Source: Paludibacteraceae bacterium (lineage in GTDB: Bacteria; Bacteroidota; Bacteroidia; Bacteroidales; Paludibacteraceae). From it: a stretch of 64,000 bases of DNA. Below are positions 1 to 8,684 of this stretch, in pieces. Both the position numbers and the translations under genes were made by a program. The stretch spans positions 1-64,000 of the forward strand of contig JAFOFC010000011.1 of NCBI GenBank assembly GCA_017387515.1, read 5' to 3'. Below the pieces are notes generated by a model that worked only from the letters and a program-made list of their open reading frames with translations, did not search any database and had not been told where the DNA came from. The stretch's first letter is position 1. Every line of letters begins with the position of its first letter.

Positions 1-49
1 TGCAGAAAACGGCTGATATCCGTTCACCCAAAACGGGGATATCCGTTCA
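1..49 (+). repeat. IS21 left-end multiple terminal repeats
   Basis: Two copies of the terminal repeat are visible, at 6-26 and 30-49, each reading AAAACGG, a short centre, then ATATCCGTTCA. They are in the opposite orientation to the copies at the right end, as expected for transposase binding sites in this family. Confidence 0.8.
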
Positions 50-92
50 CTTTTTAGACTCTTTATTTTAGTGGCTTACAAATTTATAGTTT

Positions 93-839
93 TTATTTAA
101 TCTCGTCGTTATATTCATGCTTTTTTTGGCGCATGCTATTCCCTGTTAATTCAAAACGGACACTGGTATGTACCAATCGGTCTAAGATGGCATCCGCGGC
201 AGTGGTATTCCCTTTCATTACATCATACCAATCAACTACAGGTAATTGTGATATAATAATAGTTGCCTTTTGCCCGTGTCTATCTTCTATTATTTCCATA
301 AAATCTAGAAGTTGTTGTCCATCAAGTACTTTCATGCCAAAATCATCTAATATCAAGAGGTCTGTTTGAGCTATTCGTAAAAAGAAACGATGTAAGGTAC
401 TAGCAATACGTGCCATTGCTATTTCTTCAAAAAGTCGATATACATTAAAATAGGCAACCCTATAACCATTCATGCAAGCTTGATAACCGAGAGCCGTTCC
501 TAACCAACTTTTCCCTGTACCAGCAGCTCCTGTAATTAAAACTGATATACCTTTTTTAATGTAATCGCAAGTGGCCAGATGAAGCACTTTTTGTCTCTCT
601 ACGCCGCGCTTGCTATCATAGATAATTTCGTCTATAGAAGCTTGATACCTAAAGTGCGCCTTCTTGATTAACCGAGAGTTACGACTTAAAGTCCTATTAT
701 CTAACTCTGCTTGGATAAGTAATTGTAAACCATCTTGTAATGAGTAAGATTCTGTTTGTCTTGTTTCCAACATGGTTGCCCAGTATTGAGCCATTCCTGG
801 CATTCTTAGGCTCTTTAGTGCGTTTGTAATTTCATTCAT
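93..839 (-). CDS. istB: IS21-family helper ATPase IstB
   Basis: A 248-residue AAA+ protein that helps the IstA transposase choose and remodel target DNA. The Walker A motif GAAGTGKS is at residues 104-111 and the Walker B LLILDDFG at about 161-168, with the N-terminal helical domain typical of IstB before them. Length is normal for the family and no frame break is seen. It lies 26 nt downstream of istA on the same strand, so the two are probably translated from one message. It seems intact, so the element could still move. Confidence 0.95.
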   Translation of the reverse strand: MNEITNALKSLRMPGMAQYWATMLETRQTESYSLQDGLQLLIQAELDNRTLSRNSRLIKKAHFRYQASIDEIIYDSKRGVERQKVLHLATCDYIKKGISVLITGAAGTGKSWLGTALGYQACMNGYRVAYFNVYRLFEEIAMARIASTLHRFFLRIAQTDLLILDDFGMKVLDGQQLLDFMEIIEDRHGQKATIIISQLPVVDWYDVMKGNTTAADAILDRLVHTSVRFELTGNSMRQKKHEYNDEIK

Positions 840-865
840 TTTTCTCGTTTTTGGTGGATTTGTTA

Positions 866-2428
866 TTATCTAAATTGAACTTTACCTCTGATGTTAGCAT
901 GTTCTGGTGGAGCATATTGCGGTGACTGTGATAATAAACCAGCACATTTGCTATCTACCAATGAACGTATAAAACGGTAATTGCATCGGTCTAGTTTTAA
1001 TGCTGTTTCACATGCTGTTTGGAAGATAATTGGGTCACTACAGCGTTGTAGGTTAAGTAATCCTTCACATGTTTTATAATGCGTTTCTGCAGGCATATTG
1101 GATGTGTAGAAAATATGCCTAACAACATCTCCTAAAATGTGAACAGCTCTGTCTGCTCTATCAATGTATACTTTTGCGCACAATCCTCTATACTCTTGAG
1201 ATTTACTTGCCAAATGGTGCTCTATAATGCTATATTTCCCTTTGCCATAGTCTCGTTTATGCGTTGCAACAAGGTTCCCATCCACGTAAATTTTTACTAA
1301 TGTGCGTGTATATGCAACATGAGCTGTTTTTGAGATATGTTGATAAGGCACAGTGTAGTAATGCTGATCTCTTCCTAAGTATATACAACAATTAGAAGCT
1401 ATTTTTAAATCTGCATACGATACGATTTCAAAGTCGCACTCTGGTAATGGCATTAGATTGGGCTTGTCAATGGCTAAAAAACGTTCCTCTCGGGTATAAG
1501 GGTGTTTTTGCATTCGCTTCTGGTTGTGAGCTTTCATTTTAATAGCTGCAGCTCTATTTAACTCTTCTATGGAGTAAAATGTTTCGTTGCGTAATTCTGC
1601 AAATACACGCATGTAAATAAGCCTTACATCACCTTCTACATTAGACTTGTCTTTAGGATGGATAGGACGAGCTGGTATAACAACAGTACCATAATGATTA
1701 GCCATATCTTCCATTACCCTGTTAATTGATGGCTCATACCGGTCTGTTTTAATAACAGCTGCTTTTAGATTGTCAGGAACAAGAATCTTAGGAACACCTC
1801 CAAGGTGTTTTAGACATTGTACAATAGCATATACAAAGTCTTCTGTTCGTTGTGAAGGAACAAAAAGAATAAATCCATAGTCGCTTGCTGGCAATGTTGC
1901 AACAAAAGCTTGACATTGGATAATTTCACCTGTTTCCATATCTACGTATCCCATTGTATCGCCCGCAAAATCAAGAAAAAGTTTTTCTCCGCCAGTTCGC
2001 ATATCTGCTAATATGGTAGATGGAGATTGCTTTTTCGCTGCTGTATTTTGATTATAGTGGAAACGGAACTGCGTTAAGCTATAGTGATTGTCAGGATGTT
2101 CTGTGCAATATTCTTCCCAAAGAAGTTTCAAGGTAACATGCTTGCGTTTCATCTCTTCTTGCAAATATGGTAGAAGAGATTTGAACGTCTCAAAACGCTG
2201 ATCCGTATAGGCAGGAGTCCCACCCTTAAGACGATGTTCAAGAATTGGATCATCCAATTTTAGCAAGTCGTCAATACCGAGTTCATCTGCATTAACCTTG
2301 CTCATGTAATTGTTTACTGTCTCTTTATTAATTCCAATGATAGAAGCCGCTTTGCGGTTAGAGACTCCGTTCTTCTTTAGTAGAAGTAGTTGCTTGATTT
2401 GGCTCATGTTTTTACTCTTTCCTGCCAT
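866..2428 (-). CDS. istA: IS21-family transposase IstA
   Basis: A 520-residue DDE transposase. It has an N-terminal helix-turn-helix (around residues 15-45, with VSNRKAASIIGI) and a retroviral-integrase-like core. The likely catalytic triad is D153 in FLDFAGD, D219 in VPDN and E265 in SNVEGD, which fits the pattern of the family. The C-terminal beta-rich region follows. The start ATG at 2428 lies within the element, 58 nt from the first right-end repeat. It is full length with no internal stop. istB follows directly, forming the standard istAB pair. Confidence 0.95.
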   Translation of the reverse strand: MAGKSKNMSQIKQLLLLKKNGVSNRKAASIIGINKETVNNYMSKVNADELGIDDLLKLDDPILEHRLKGGTPAYTDQRFETFKSLLPYLQEEMKRKHVTLKLLWEEYCTEHPDNHYSLTQFRFHYNQNTAAKKQSPSTILADMRTGGEKLFLDFAGDTMGYVDMETGEIIQCQAFVATLPASDYGFILFVPSQRTEDFVYAIVQCLKHLGGVPKILVPDNLKAAVIKTDRYEPSINRVMEDMANHYGTVVIPARPIHPKDKSNVEGDVRLIYMRVFAELRNETFYSIEELNRAAAIKMKAHNQKRMQKHPYTREERFLAIDKPNLMPLPECDFEIVSYADLKIASNCCIYLGRDQHYYTVPYQHISKTAHVAYTRTLVKIYVDGNLVATHKRDYGKGKYSIIEHHLASKSQEYRGLCAKVYIDRADRAVHILGDVVRHIFYTSNMPAETHYKTCEGLLNLQRCSDPIIFQTACETALKLDRCNYRFIRSLVDSKCAGLLSQSPQYAPPEHANIRGKVQFR

Positions 2429-2485
2429 GCTCGTATAGTATGTAGATTATTTTCTGCATACAAAATACGATAAAGAGTTGGAAAG

Positions 2486-2768
2486 TGAACGGGAATGCTC
2501 CGATTTTTAAATTCAAGCAATTGATTTTGAAATACATACAAAAATTAAAATGAACGGATATGCACCGTTTTTTGCTTGATTTTAAAACAGTTCTCTCACA
2601 TTAAAGTGTAGTGAACGGGAATGGACCGTTTTTTTGGGGTGGTTTTATGCATTTTGGGCATTTTTGAACGGATATCCTCCGTTTTTTTATGCCGTTTTAA
2701 CGCCTTTTCTACAAATTTTTGGGTGGATTTTGCCGTTTGGACTGGGTGGGTATGCTCCGTTTTCAGCA
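2486..2768 (-). repeat. IS21 right-end array of five terminal repeats
   Basis: Copies of the repeat TGAACGG-(AT/AA)T-n-CCGTTTTT start at 2486, 2551, 2612 and 2665, with a degenerate fifth copy ending at 2768. The spacings are about 65, 61, 53 and 80 nt. They are inverted relative to the two left-end copies. The leader between the array and istA is about 60 nt. Such unequal multiple ends are a known IS21 feature and probably also hold the promoter of istA. Confidence 0.8.
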
Positions 2769-2949
2769 GGCGCTTTGCTTTGGGTGGATTGACAGCACGC
2801 TTAAGCGTTTGACCGATGGGCGACTGGTGCAGCGTTTGTCGCCTCGCCGAAAGAAAAGTCATTGGACGCAACTGAATATCGATCGTTGCAAAGATTTGGA
2901 ATCAAGAGGTCTTATGACCGAAGCGGGTAGGAGAGCACTGCCTAATTAA
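2769..2949 (+). pseudogene. YdeI/OmpD-associated family fragment, 5' end cut by the IS
   Basis: Immediately after the IS end the reading frame gives ALCFGWID, then PRRKKSHWTQLN and MTEAGRRAL, the conserved core of the YdeI/OmpD-associated (bacteriocin-protection-like) family, whose members are usually about 190 residues. The N-terminal third is missing at exactly the IS boundary. The frame also stops at TAA 2947-2949, before the usual C-terminal region, so the gene is short at both ends. The remaining piece is about 60 codons. The rest of the 5' half should lie left of the IS, outside this window. A function is unlikely. Confidence 0.75.
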
Positions 2950-2951
2950 AC

Positions 2952-3668
2952 TCACCTCTCCAACTTCCATCCATAGTCGCCGTGGTAAATCATTTGTCGG
3001 GTCATGCCTCCATCGATGCAGATGTTTTCGCCAGTGATAAAGCCTGCTTTATCGCTACAAAGGAATAACACCATATTGGCAATATCCAAAGGGTTGCCAA
3101 CTTTGCCAGCAGGTTGTTGTGTGGCGTCGGGACCTTTGTAAACTGTATATGCCGTATCAATCCAGCCTGGCGAAATAGAATTTACCCTCGCTTTGCCTGC
3201 AAGGCTTACTGCCAACGCATGTGTAAGCGCTGCAATGCCTCCTTTAGCTGCGGTGTAACTCTCGGTTTGTGATTGACTCATGCGGTCGCGCGACGAAGAA
3301 ATGTTTACAATGGATGCTCCCTCTGCTAGATGTTCCTTAAAAAGTTTTACCAAGTAGAACGGCGCTGTAACTCCAACACTTAGAGCGTATTGAAATTCTT
3401 CGTATGTGCATTCATTTATACCTTTCATCAGGGGAAGTGCATTGTTGATAATAATGTCAACATTTTTGTGTTTACTCAGCACTTCTTCTGCAAATAACTC
3501 CAAAACCTCCTTGTTGGCAATGTCGCCAACAAAATGTTCGCCCTCTTGTTTGTCAATCACATAAACAATTGCTCCTTGTGCACGAAACTCATCTGTAATG
3601 CACTTGCCAATGCCGTTTGCACCACCTGTTACAATCACTACCTTATCTTTGAATGTATTTGAAGCCAT
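2952..3668 (-). CDS. SDR family NAD(P)-dependent oxidoreductase
   Basis: A 238-residue classical short-chain dehydrogenase/reductase. It has the glycine-rich cofactor motif TGGANGIG near residues 15-22, the NNA motif of the fold, an SSS segment with the catalytic serine, and the YTAAKGG motif holding the catalytic Tyr and Lys. The IDGG motif near the C-terminus completes the fold. The substrate cannot be told. The gene faces the YdeI remnant, with the two stop codons only 2 nt apart. It is the only gene on its strand before the IS, so it is probably monocistronic. Confidence 0.9.
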   Translation of the reverse strand: MASNTFKDKVVIVTGGANGIGKCITDEFRAQGAIVYVIDKQEGEHFVGDIANKEVLELFAEEVLSKHKNVDIIINNALPLMKGINECTYEEFQYALSVGVTAPFYLVKLFKEHLAEGASIVNISSSRDRMSQSQTESYTAAKGGIAALTHALAVSLAGKARVNSISPGWIDTAYTVYKGPDATQQPAGKVGNPLDIANMVLFLCSDKAGFITGENICIDGGMTRQMIYHGDYGWKLER

Positions 3669-3789
3669 ATTTTCTTATTTTATCAACTAGTCATCTAAAG
3701 TATACTTTTTCTACAGAAAAAACAAATTCTATGAAATTTCTAAATTTTGCATCTATTGTTGTCGTTTTTATTTAAATACAACCTAAAAG

Positions 3790-3820
3790 TTGTAAATATA
3801 GAAATTAAGTGTTATTTTTG
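3790..3820 (+). promoter_or_regulatory. Bacteroidota-type promoter for the XRE/DinD-RhuM pair
   Basis: A -33 TTG at 3790-3792 and a -7 TATTTTTG at 3813-3820 are 20 nt apart, which fits the Bacteroidota consensus. Transcription would start near 3827, about 17 nt before the XRE start codon. Confidence 0.6.
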
Positions 3821-3843
3821 CAGAAAGCAAAAAATCTTGGATT

Positions 3844-4206
3844 ATGATATTTGAAAATCAGAATCGGTACAAATCTATGTCGCCTTCTGGGTGGAAGGAT
3901 GAGGCAGAGTTTAGGCAAAATAATAAACGTTGGTTACGTTATTCTCAACATGTTGCCATGCTAATGTTAGATAAAATGGATGAGCTTAATTGGACTCAGA
4001 AGATATTGGCAGAAAAGATGGGTTGTACTCAGCAGTATGTGTCTAAGGTGTTAAAGGGTAGTGAAAACCTTTCTATAGAAACAATATGTAAGATAGAGGA
4101 TGCATTAGGTATAAGATTACTTCCCAGGTTTTACTCTGTTTCCTATCCAGAAACGGATACTTTATCTATTGCTGCAGAGGATGGAGTTGAATATCAAACT
4201 AAATAA
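3844..4206 (+). CDS. XRE-family helix-turn-helix protein
   Basis: A 120-residue protein with a Cro/C1-type HTH in its middle: WTQKILAEKMGCTQQYVSKVLKGSEN splits into the expected helices 2 and 3 (shown here as WTQKILAEKMG and TQQYVSKVLKG). An N-terminal extension of about 45 residues precedes it. The layout resembles HigA-like antitoxins and small repressors. It is the first gene of a two-gene unit, with the DinD-RhuM gene starting within 11 nt of its stop or overlapping it, so it may repress that unit or bind its partner protein. Autoregulation is an inference from context. Confidence 0.85.
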   Translation: MIFENQNRYKSMSPSGWKDEAEFRQNNKRWLRYSQHVAMLMLDKMDELNWTQKILAEKMGCTQQYVSKVLKGSENLSIETICKIEDALGIRLLPRFYSVSYPETDTLSIAAEDGVEYQTK

Positions 4207-4216
4207 TGAACTGAGT

Positions 4217-5614
4217 ATGATAGAAAACAACAACATATTGCCTATGTGCTCAGACTTTGAGCAAATAAAGAAAATAGCAGAGAACGGGAAAGAGTATTGG
4301 ACTTCAAGAGAATTGTCTAATGCTTTAGGGTATAGTACTTATCAGAAGTTTTCTAGGATTTTAAATAAGGCTATTGCGATAGCAAATACTAAAGGAATGA
4401 ATACGGCAGACCATTTTAACCAGTCGGTTGAAATAATTAAGTTAGGATCTGGCACTTTTCGCAAGGTAGACAATATGCATTTATCACGTATGGCTTGTTT
4501 GATAATTGCAGAGAATGCGGATGGGAAGAAGCCTCAAGTACAAGCGGCAAGAGATTATTTTAAACAAGATGTATCAACAATAGAACTTGCTGTTAATTCG
4601 TTATCATCCAATGTTTTAATCTATAAAACGAGACAAGGTGAAGCACGTGTTGAGGTGATTTTTAATAACGATACTTTTTGGATGTCTCAAAAGAGAATGG
4701 CGGAGTTGTATGGTGTGGATATTCGGACAATCAATTACCATCTCTCGCAAATATTTAATACGGGCGAACTTCAAGAATCGGCAACTATCCGAAAAATTGG
4801 GATAGTTCAAATGGAGGGTGATAGAGAGGTTAATCGCCCACAGATGCTATATAACCTTGATGCCATTATTGCAGTGGGCTATCGTGTAAATAGTTATCAG
4901 GCCACTCAGTTTAGAATTTGGGCTACCACGGTTCTAAAGGAGATGATTATTAAAGGTTTTGTTCTTGATGATGAACGCCTAAAACAGGGTAAGCATTTTG
5001 GTAAAGATTATTTTGATGATTTATTGGAGCGTATCCGCGAAATTCGGGCATCTGAGCGTAGATATTATCAAAAGATAACAGATGTGTATGCGGAGTGTAG
5101 TGCCGACTACGATCCAAAGGCGGAGATGACTCAAACCTTTTTCAAGATGGTTCAAAATATGATGCATTGGGCAGTTACACATCAGACAGCAGCAGAAATT
5201 ATCTATACAAGGGCTGATGCAGATATGCCTCATATGGGATTAACAACTTGGAAGAATGCTCCAGATGGTAGAGTGCAGAAGTCTGATGTTGTTGTAGCAA
5301 AAAATTACTTGTCTGATAAAGAAGTAAAAGCACTAGACCTTTTATCTGCAGGATTCCTTGATTTAGCTGAATCGCTAGCTTCTCAGCAAATACTATATAC
5401 AATGGCCGATTGGAAAAAGAAGTTAGATGATTTTTTGGCAATGTATGGTTATGATAAGTTGAATGATGCTGGAACAATATCAACTGAACAGGCAAAAGTT
5501 AAGGCTTACTCTGAATACAATAAATTTTGTGTAATTCAAGATAGAGACTATCTTTCAGACTTTGATAAGGAAATAAAAATGTTGAAGGATAAAGGTTTGT
5601 TTGATGTAGAGTAA
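4217..5614 (+). CDS. DinD-like N-terminal domain fused to a RhuM-family protein
   Basis: The first 120 or so residues match the DinD/BRO-N type domain (EYWTSRELSNALGYSTY, then DHFNQSVEI and LSRMACLIIAENAD, split here). The rest, from about residue 130, is a nearly full-length RhuM protein (QMLYNLDAIIAVGYRVNS, QFRIWATTVL, GFVLDDERLK, and the AKNYLS region). Both families occur alone in other bacteria. DinD is a damage-inducible protein and RhuM a Salmonella island protein; neither has a firm mechanism. I chose ATG 4217; starts at 4169 or 4181 are in frame but would overlap the XRE gene. It is the second gene of the XRE pair. Confidence 0.85.
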   Translation: MIENNNILPMCSDFEQIKKIAENGKEYWTSRELSNALGYSTYQKFSRILNKAIAIANTKGMNTADHFNQSVEIIKLGSGTFRKVDNMHLSRMACLIIAENADGKKPQVQAARDYFKQDVSTIELAVNSLSSNVLIYKTRQGEARVEVIFNNDTFWMSQKRMAELYGVDIRTINYHLSQIFNTGELQESATIRKIGIVQMEGDREVNRPQMLYNLDAIIAVGYRVNSYQATQFRIWATTVLKEMIIKGFVLDDERLKQGKHFGKDYFDDLLERIREIRASERRYYQKITDVYAECSADYDPKAEMTQTFFKMVQNMMHWAVTHQTAAEIIYTRADADMPHMGLTTWKNAPDGRVQKSDVVVAKNYLSDKEVKALDLLSAGFLDLAESLASQQILYTMADWKKKLDDFLAMYGYDKLNDAGTISTEQAKVKAYSEYNKFCVIQDRDYLSDFDKEIKMLKDKGLFDVE

Positions 5615-5625
5615 GGTTCTTATTC

Positions 5626-5656
5626 TTTGATAATCATATAATAATTATTAAATTTG
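5626..5656 (+). promoter_or_regulatory. Promoter for the secreted repeat protein
   Basis: A -33 TTTG at 5626-5629 and a -7 TAAATTTG at 5649-5656 with a 19-nt spacer. It starts right after the RhuM stop codon and leaves a leader of about 27 nt before the ATG at 5690. Confidence 0.65.
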
Positions 5657-5689
5657 GTCGGGTATTAAAAACAATAACTCCAACGGCAT

Positions 5690-6979
5690 ATGAAAAAACT
5701 TAATTTTTTTATGTTGGCTTTATTCTTGGTTACAGGATTGGTCAGCGTTAATGCACAAAAGCAACAAGGTTCTATATTTTCTATAGCACGTAAGCAGGTA
5801 AAAACCACTACCATTGCTACCATGGTGGAATATGGTCCTACCACAGGTACACTAAACGGACACGATTGGGTGGATTTAGGTTTGCCATCGGGCACCCGAT
5901 GGGCTACTTGCAACGTGGATGCTACTACGCCCGAAAAACCGGGTAAGCATTACTCGTGGGGCGAAACGGTTGCAAAGAGTCAGTATGTTGCAGGCAATAC
6001 CAAAACGTATAACAAAAAGATGGACGATATTGCTGGTAATGCAACGTACGATGTGGCTACCCAAAAATGGGGCAAGGGATGGCGTATGCCCACCGAAATG
6101 GAACTGAGAGAATTGCTCAATTATTGCCACGATAAGTATGTGCAAAAGGGTGGACGTTGGGGCAGAGAATTTACCAGTATCAAAAACAAGAAGTCTATTT
6201 TTTTGCCTGCAACAGGCTCTAGAGATGGAGCGAAGCTGGAAGAAGCTAACGGATGTGGCCTTTATTGGACCTCTACGCCACATACAGATAATTTTAACAA
6301 TGGTGCGCACATGTACACCTTTGGGGCTGCTAATGGCGAACCAAGCATAGGCGAACGTTACACAGGTTTTGCTGTGCGCCCAGTAACCGATTATGATGTA
6401 AATACCGATATTCCCAGCGATGGCCAAACCAATGGACACAAGTGGGTGGATTTGGGCCTACCTTCGGGATTGAAATGGGCTACTTGCAACGTAGGTTCTG
6501 ATGCGATAGACCAAGATGGGGGTTACTATCGATGGGGTGCAACCACTACCTATTACGACGGGAAAAAATATGCCAAAGACGATGTGCAACGTGACATAAC
6601 GGGCGATGCCCATTACGATGCTGCTGCGGCTCATTGGGGAGGAGGTTGGCACATGCCTACTGTGCAAGATTTTGCCGAACTAATGGAGCATTGTACATGG
6701 CAGTGGACCAATATTGGCCGACGCAAGGGCCTAAAAGTGACTAGCAAACACAATGGTAAGTATATTTTCTTGCCAGCCTCGGGTGCGATGAACTATACCT
6801 GCGATGCGTATCGTCTGCCAAATGATGTAAACAAATGGCTCAAGTATTGGACATCTTCTGATTTACCAGGGCAAAGTACATCAGAAGCTTATTATCTTTC
6901 GGCATTTGAAGATCATGTTTATTTTAGCACCAACGTGCGCGGGTCATATGGATACTGTATTCGTCCTGTTATAAAATAA
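5690..6979 (+). CDS. Secreted protein with two FISUMP/DUF1566-like repeats
   Basis: A 429-residue protein with a clear Sec signal peptide of about 22 residues (MKK, then a hydrophobic stretch ending VNA). The mature part has two copies of a domain of about 185 residues. The first begins at NGHDWVDLGLPSG (residue 56) and the second at NGHKWVDLGLPSG (about residue 248). Each has WATCNV, a YxWG segment, WRMPT/WHMPT and a final FAVRPV/CIRPV strand. This is the type of domain seen in DUF1566 and Fibrobacter-type paralogous proteins, of unknown function. No T9SS sorting domain or lipobox is seen. It probably stays in the periplasm or on the surface. Confidence 0.8.
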   Translation: MKKLNFFMLALFLVTGLVSVNAQKQQGSIFSIARKQVKTTTIATMVEYGPTTGTLNGHDWVDLGLPSGTRWATCNVDATTPEKPGKHYSWGETVAKSQYVAGNTKTYNKKMDDIAGNATYDVATQKWGKGWRMPTEMELRELLNYCHDKYVQKGGRWGREFTSIKNKKSIFLPATGSRDGAKLEEANGCGLYWTSTPHTDNFNNGAHMYTFGAANGEPSIGERYTGFAVRPVTDYDVNTDIPSDGQTNGHKWVDLGLPSGLKWATCNVGSDAIDQDGGYYRWGATTTYYDGKKYAKDDVQRDITGDAHYDAAAAHWGGGWHMPTVQDFAELMEHCTWQWTNIGRRKGLKVTSKHNGKYIFLPASGAMNYTCDAYRLPNDVNKWLKYWTSSDLPGQSTSEAYYLSAFEDHVYFSTNVRGSYGYCIRPVIK

Positions 6980-6986
6980 ATGACAT

Positions 6987-7472
6987 ATGCAAAACGATGC
7001 TACATTTAGGCCGATGAGGCGTTTAAAACAGCAACTTACTGTTCAAGAGTGCGAAACGATATTAAAGGATGCGTATCGTGGATTTTTGTCTGTGCATGGA
7101 GAGAATGGTTACCCTTATACTATCCCTATAAACTTTCTGTATAAAAATAATCGTATTTATTTTCATAGTGCGTTGCAAGGGCATAAAATAGATGCTATTA
7201 AGCAATCGGCAAAGGCTTGCTTTACGGTTATCAATAACCCTGTAAAACAAGAAAACGATTGGTGGTATCACGTAAGCAGTGTGGTGTGTTTTGGGTAGGT
7301 GAGTATAGTAGAAGACCACGAAGAGCGAATGGAAATACTCAAGAGTTTTGGTAAAAAGTATTTTCCAGAAGGGTATGATATGGAGAAAGATTTAAAAATG
7401 AATGCCCATCGTGCTGCGGTGCTTTGTTTTAGTATAGACCATGTGATGGGGAAAAGAGTAAAAGAAAATTAA
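6987..7472 (+). pseudogene. PPOX/NimA-like flavin-binding protein with in-frame amber stop
   Basis: The first 103 codons encode a pyridoxamine 5'-phosphate oxidase-like protein of the NimA type (MRRLKQQL, GFLSV, YTIPINFLY, IYFHSA). The frame is stopped by TAG at 7296-7298, directly after VVCFG. Reading on in the same frame gives VSIVEDHEERMEIL, then KYFPEGYD and a normal C-terminus to TAA at 7470-7472, which together make a typical length of about 160 residues. This is one nonsense change (for example from AAG or CAG), not a frameshift. It is either a recent pseudogene or a sequencing error. It begins 7 nt after the previous gene. Confidence 0.8.
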
Positions 7473-7492
7473 TGAAGTTGAATAAAATGATA

Positions 7493-7535
7493 AAAAATCC
7501 TTGGTCACTGAGCTTGTCGAAGTGCCCAAGGATTT
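7493..7535. terminator. Hairpin between converging genes
   Basis: AAATCCTTGG pairs with CCAAGGATTT, with A and T rich flanks on both sides, so it could act in both directions between the PPOX gene and the alcohol dehydrogenase gene. The loop holds CTGAGCTTGTCGA, a sequence found again inside sbcD. Confidence 0.65.
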
Positions 7536-7541
7536 ATTCAT

Positions 7542-8678
7542 TTACTTCAATATCTTTTCTACCACTGCATAGTCAATATTGCTATTTTCGCCTAGCAGGG
7601 TGCCGCGTTGTTTAAATCGGCGAACAATTTCGTCCAATACATCGCTACCGATAGAAAGTTCTTCAAATTCGGTGGCTAGGTTTAGCGATTTAAAGAAGGC
7701 TTTGGTGGCGGCAATGGTGCTGTCTATGCGATCGTCTTTTGTGCCTGCTGTAATGCCAAATACACGCTCTCCCAATTGAATAATTTTATCGGCTTTTTGC
7801 TGACGCATCACATGCATTAGTCGGGGTAGTACCAATACCAATGTTTGGCCGTGTGTGGTGCTGGTTAGGGCGGTAATTTCGTGGCCTATCATGTGGGTAG
7901 CCCAGTCTTGTGGCACACCCATGGCAACAAAACCGTTTAGCCCCATGGTAGCGCACATCATAAAGCTGGCCATCGCATCGTAATTGCATTGATTTTCTTT
8001 AATTTTTGGCGCAATTTCTATGAGTGTTTGCATAATGCCTTCTGCCCAACGGTCCATTAGGGGCGAACAATTGGTAACGGTTAGGTACTGTTCTATTACG
8101 TGCACAAAGGTATCGGCTATGCCGCACGATACTTGGAATGCAGGCAACGTAAAGGTGCTTTCGGGGTCTAAAATAGAGAACACAGGGTAGGTGTTGTAGA
8201 AACCATATTTTTCGCCCGTTTGGTTGTTAGAAATTACCGCACCTTTGTTCATTTCAGAGCCAGTAGCGGGCAAAGTCATAACACTGGCAAAGGGTAGGGT
8301 GCCGTTTAGCAAACTGGGGTTTAGTACCAAATCCCATGCATCGGCTTCTATAACAGCTGCTGCGGCAATTAGTTTGGTTCCGTCTAATACGCTACCGCCG
8401 CCCACGGCTAAAATAAAATCAATTTTTTCTTCTTTACAAACTTGTACGGCTTTGCGCAGTGTTTCTACTTTTGGGTTGGGTTCGATGCCCCAAAACTCAA
8501 CGTGGTCAAAGCCTTCTAATGCGGCTTTAACTTGGTTGTACACGCCGTTTGCTTTTACGCTGCCCCCGCCAAAGGTTACTAGGATGCGTTTGCCTGCAGG
8601 TAATTCTTTGGCTAATTTGGCAATTTGTCCTTTGCCAAAAATAAGTTTGGTGGTATTTTGAAAGGTGAAGTTTTTCAT
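7542..8678 (-). CDS. Iron-dependent alcohol dehydrogenase, YqhD-like
   Basis: A 378-residue group III alcohol dehydrogenase. The nucleotide-binding GGGSVKANG is at residues 37-45 and GGGSVLDG at 93-100. The metal ligands expected from YqhD are present as D189, H193, H262 and H276 with the same spacing. YqhD-type enzymes reduce a wide range of aldehydes with NADPH, often against lipid-peroxide products. The peroxiredoxin gene lies 6 nt upstream on the same strand, so the two probably form an oxidative-stress operon. Length is normal. Confidence 0.92.
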   Translation of the reverse strand: MKNFTFQNTTKLIFGKGQIAKLAKELPAGKRILVTFGGGSVKANGVYNQVKAALEGFDHVEFWGIEPNPKVETLRKAVQVCKEEKIDFILAVGGGSVLDGTKLIAAAAVIEADAWDLVLNPSLLNGTLPFASVMTLPATGSEMNKGAVISNNQTGEKYGFYNTYPVFSILDPESTFTLPAFQVSCGIADTFVHVIEQYLTVTNCSPLMDRWAEGIMQTLIEIAPKIKENQCNYDAMASFMMCATMGLNGFVAMGVPQDWATHMIGHEITALTSTTHGQTLVLVLPRLMHVMRQQKADKIIQLGERVFGITAGTKDDRIDSTIAATKAFFKSLNLATEFEELSIGSDVLDEIVRRFKQRGTLLGENSNIDYAVVEKILK

Positions 8679-8684
8679 AGTAGT

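Larger units (their letters stand above)
1..2768 (-). mobile_element. IS21-family insertion sequence, apparently complete
   Basis: The segment holds the two genes typical of IS21 elements, istA (transposase) and istB (ATPase helper), in the usual order on the minus strand. The outer ends match as inverted repeats: TGCAGAAAACGG at 1-12 against the reverse complement of 2757-2768, TGCTGAAAACGG, 11 of 12 identical. Multiple internal copies of an AACGG-ATAT-CCGTT type repeat lie at both ends, as is usual for IS21. The left flank is outside the window, so the target duplication cannot be checked. That the window opens exactly on the element end suggests a contig edge at a repeat. Confidence 0.9.

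Noticed and set aside
133..369. Open frame on the plus strand inside istB
   Set aside because: It is the antisense of a well-conserved gene and has no start site or family match.
7296..7298. TAG as a recoded sense codon
   Set aside because: TAG ends other genes in the window (for example at 17184-17186), and no recoding element is seen. A nonsense change or sequencing error is simpler.
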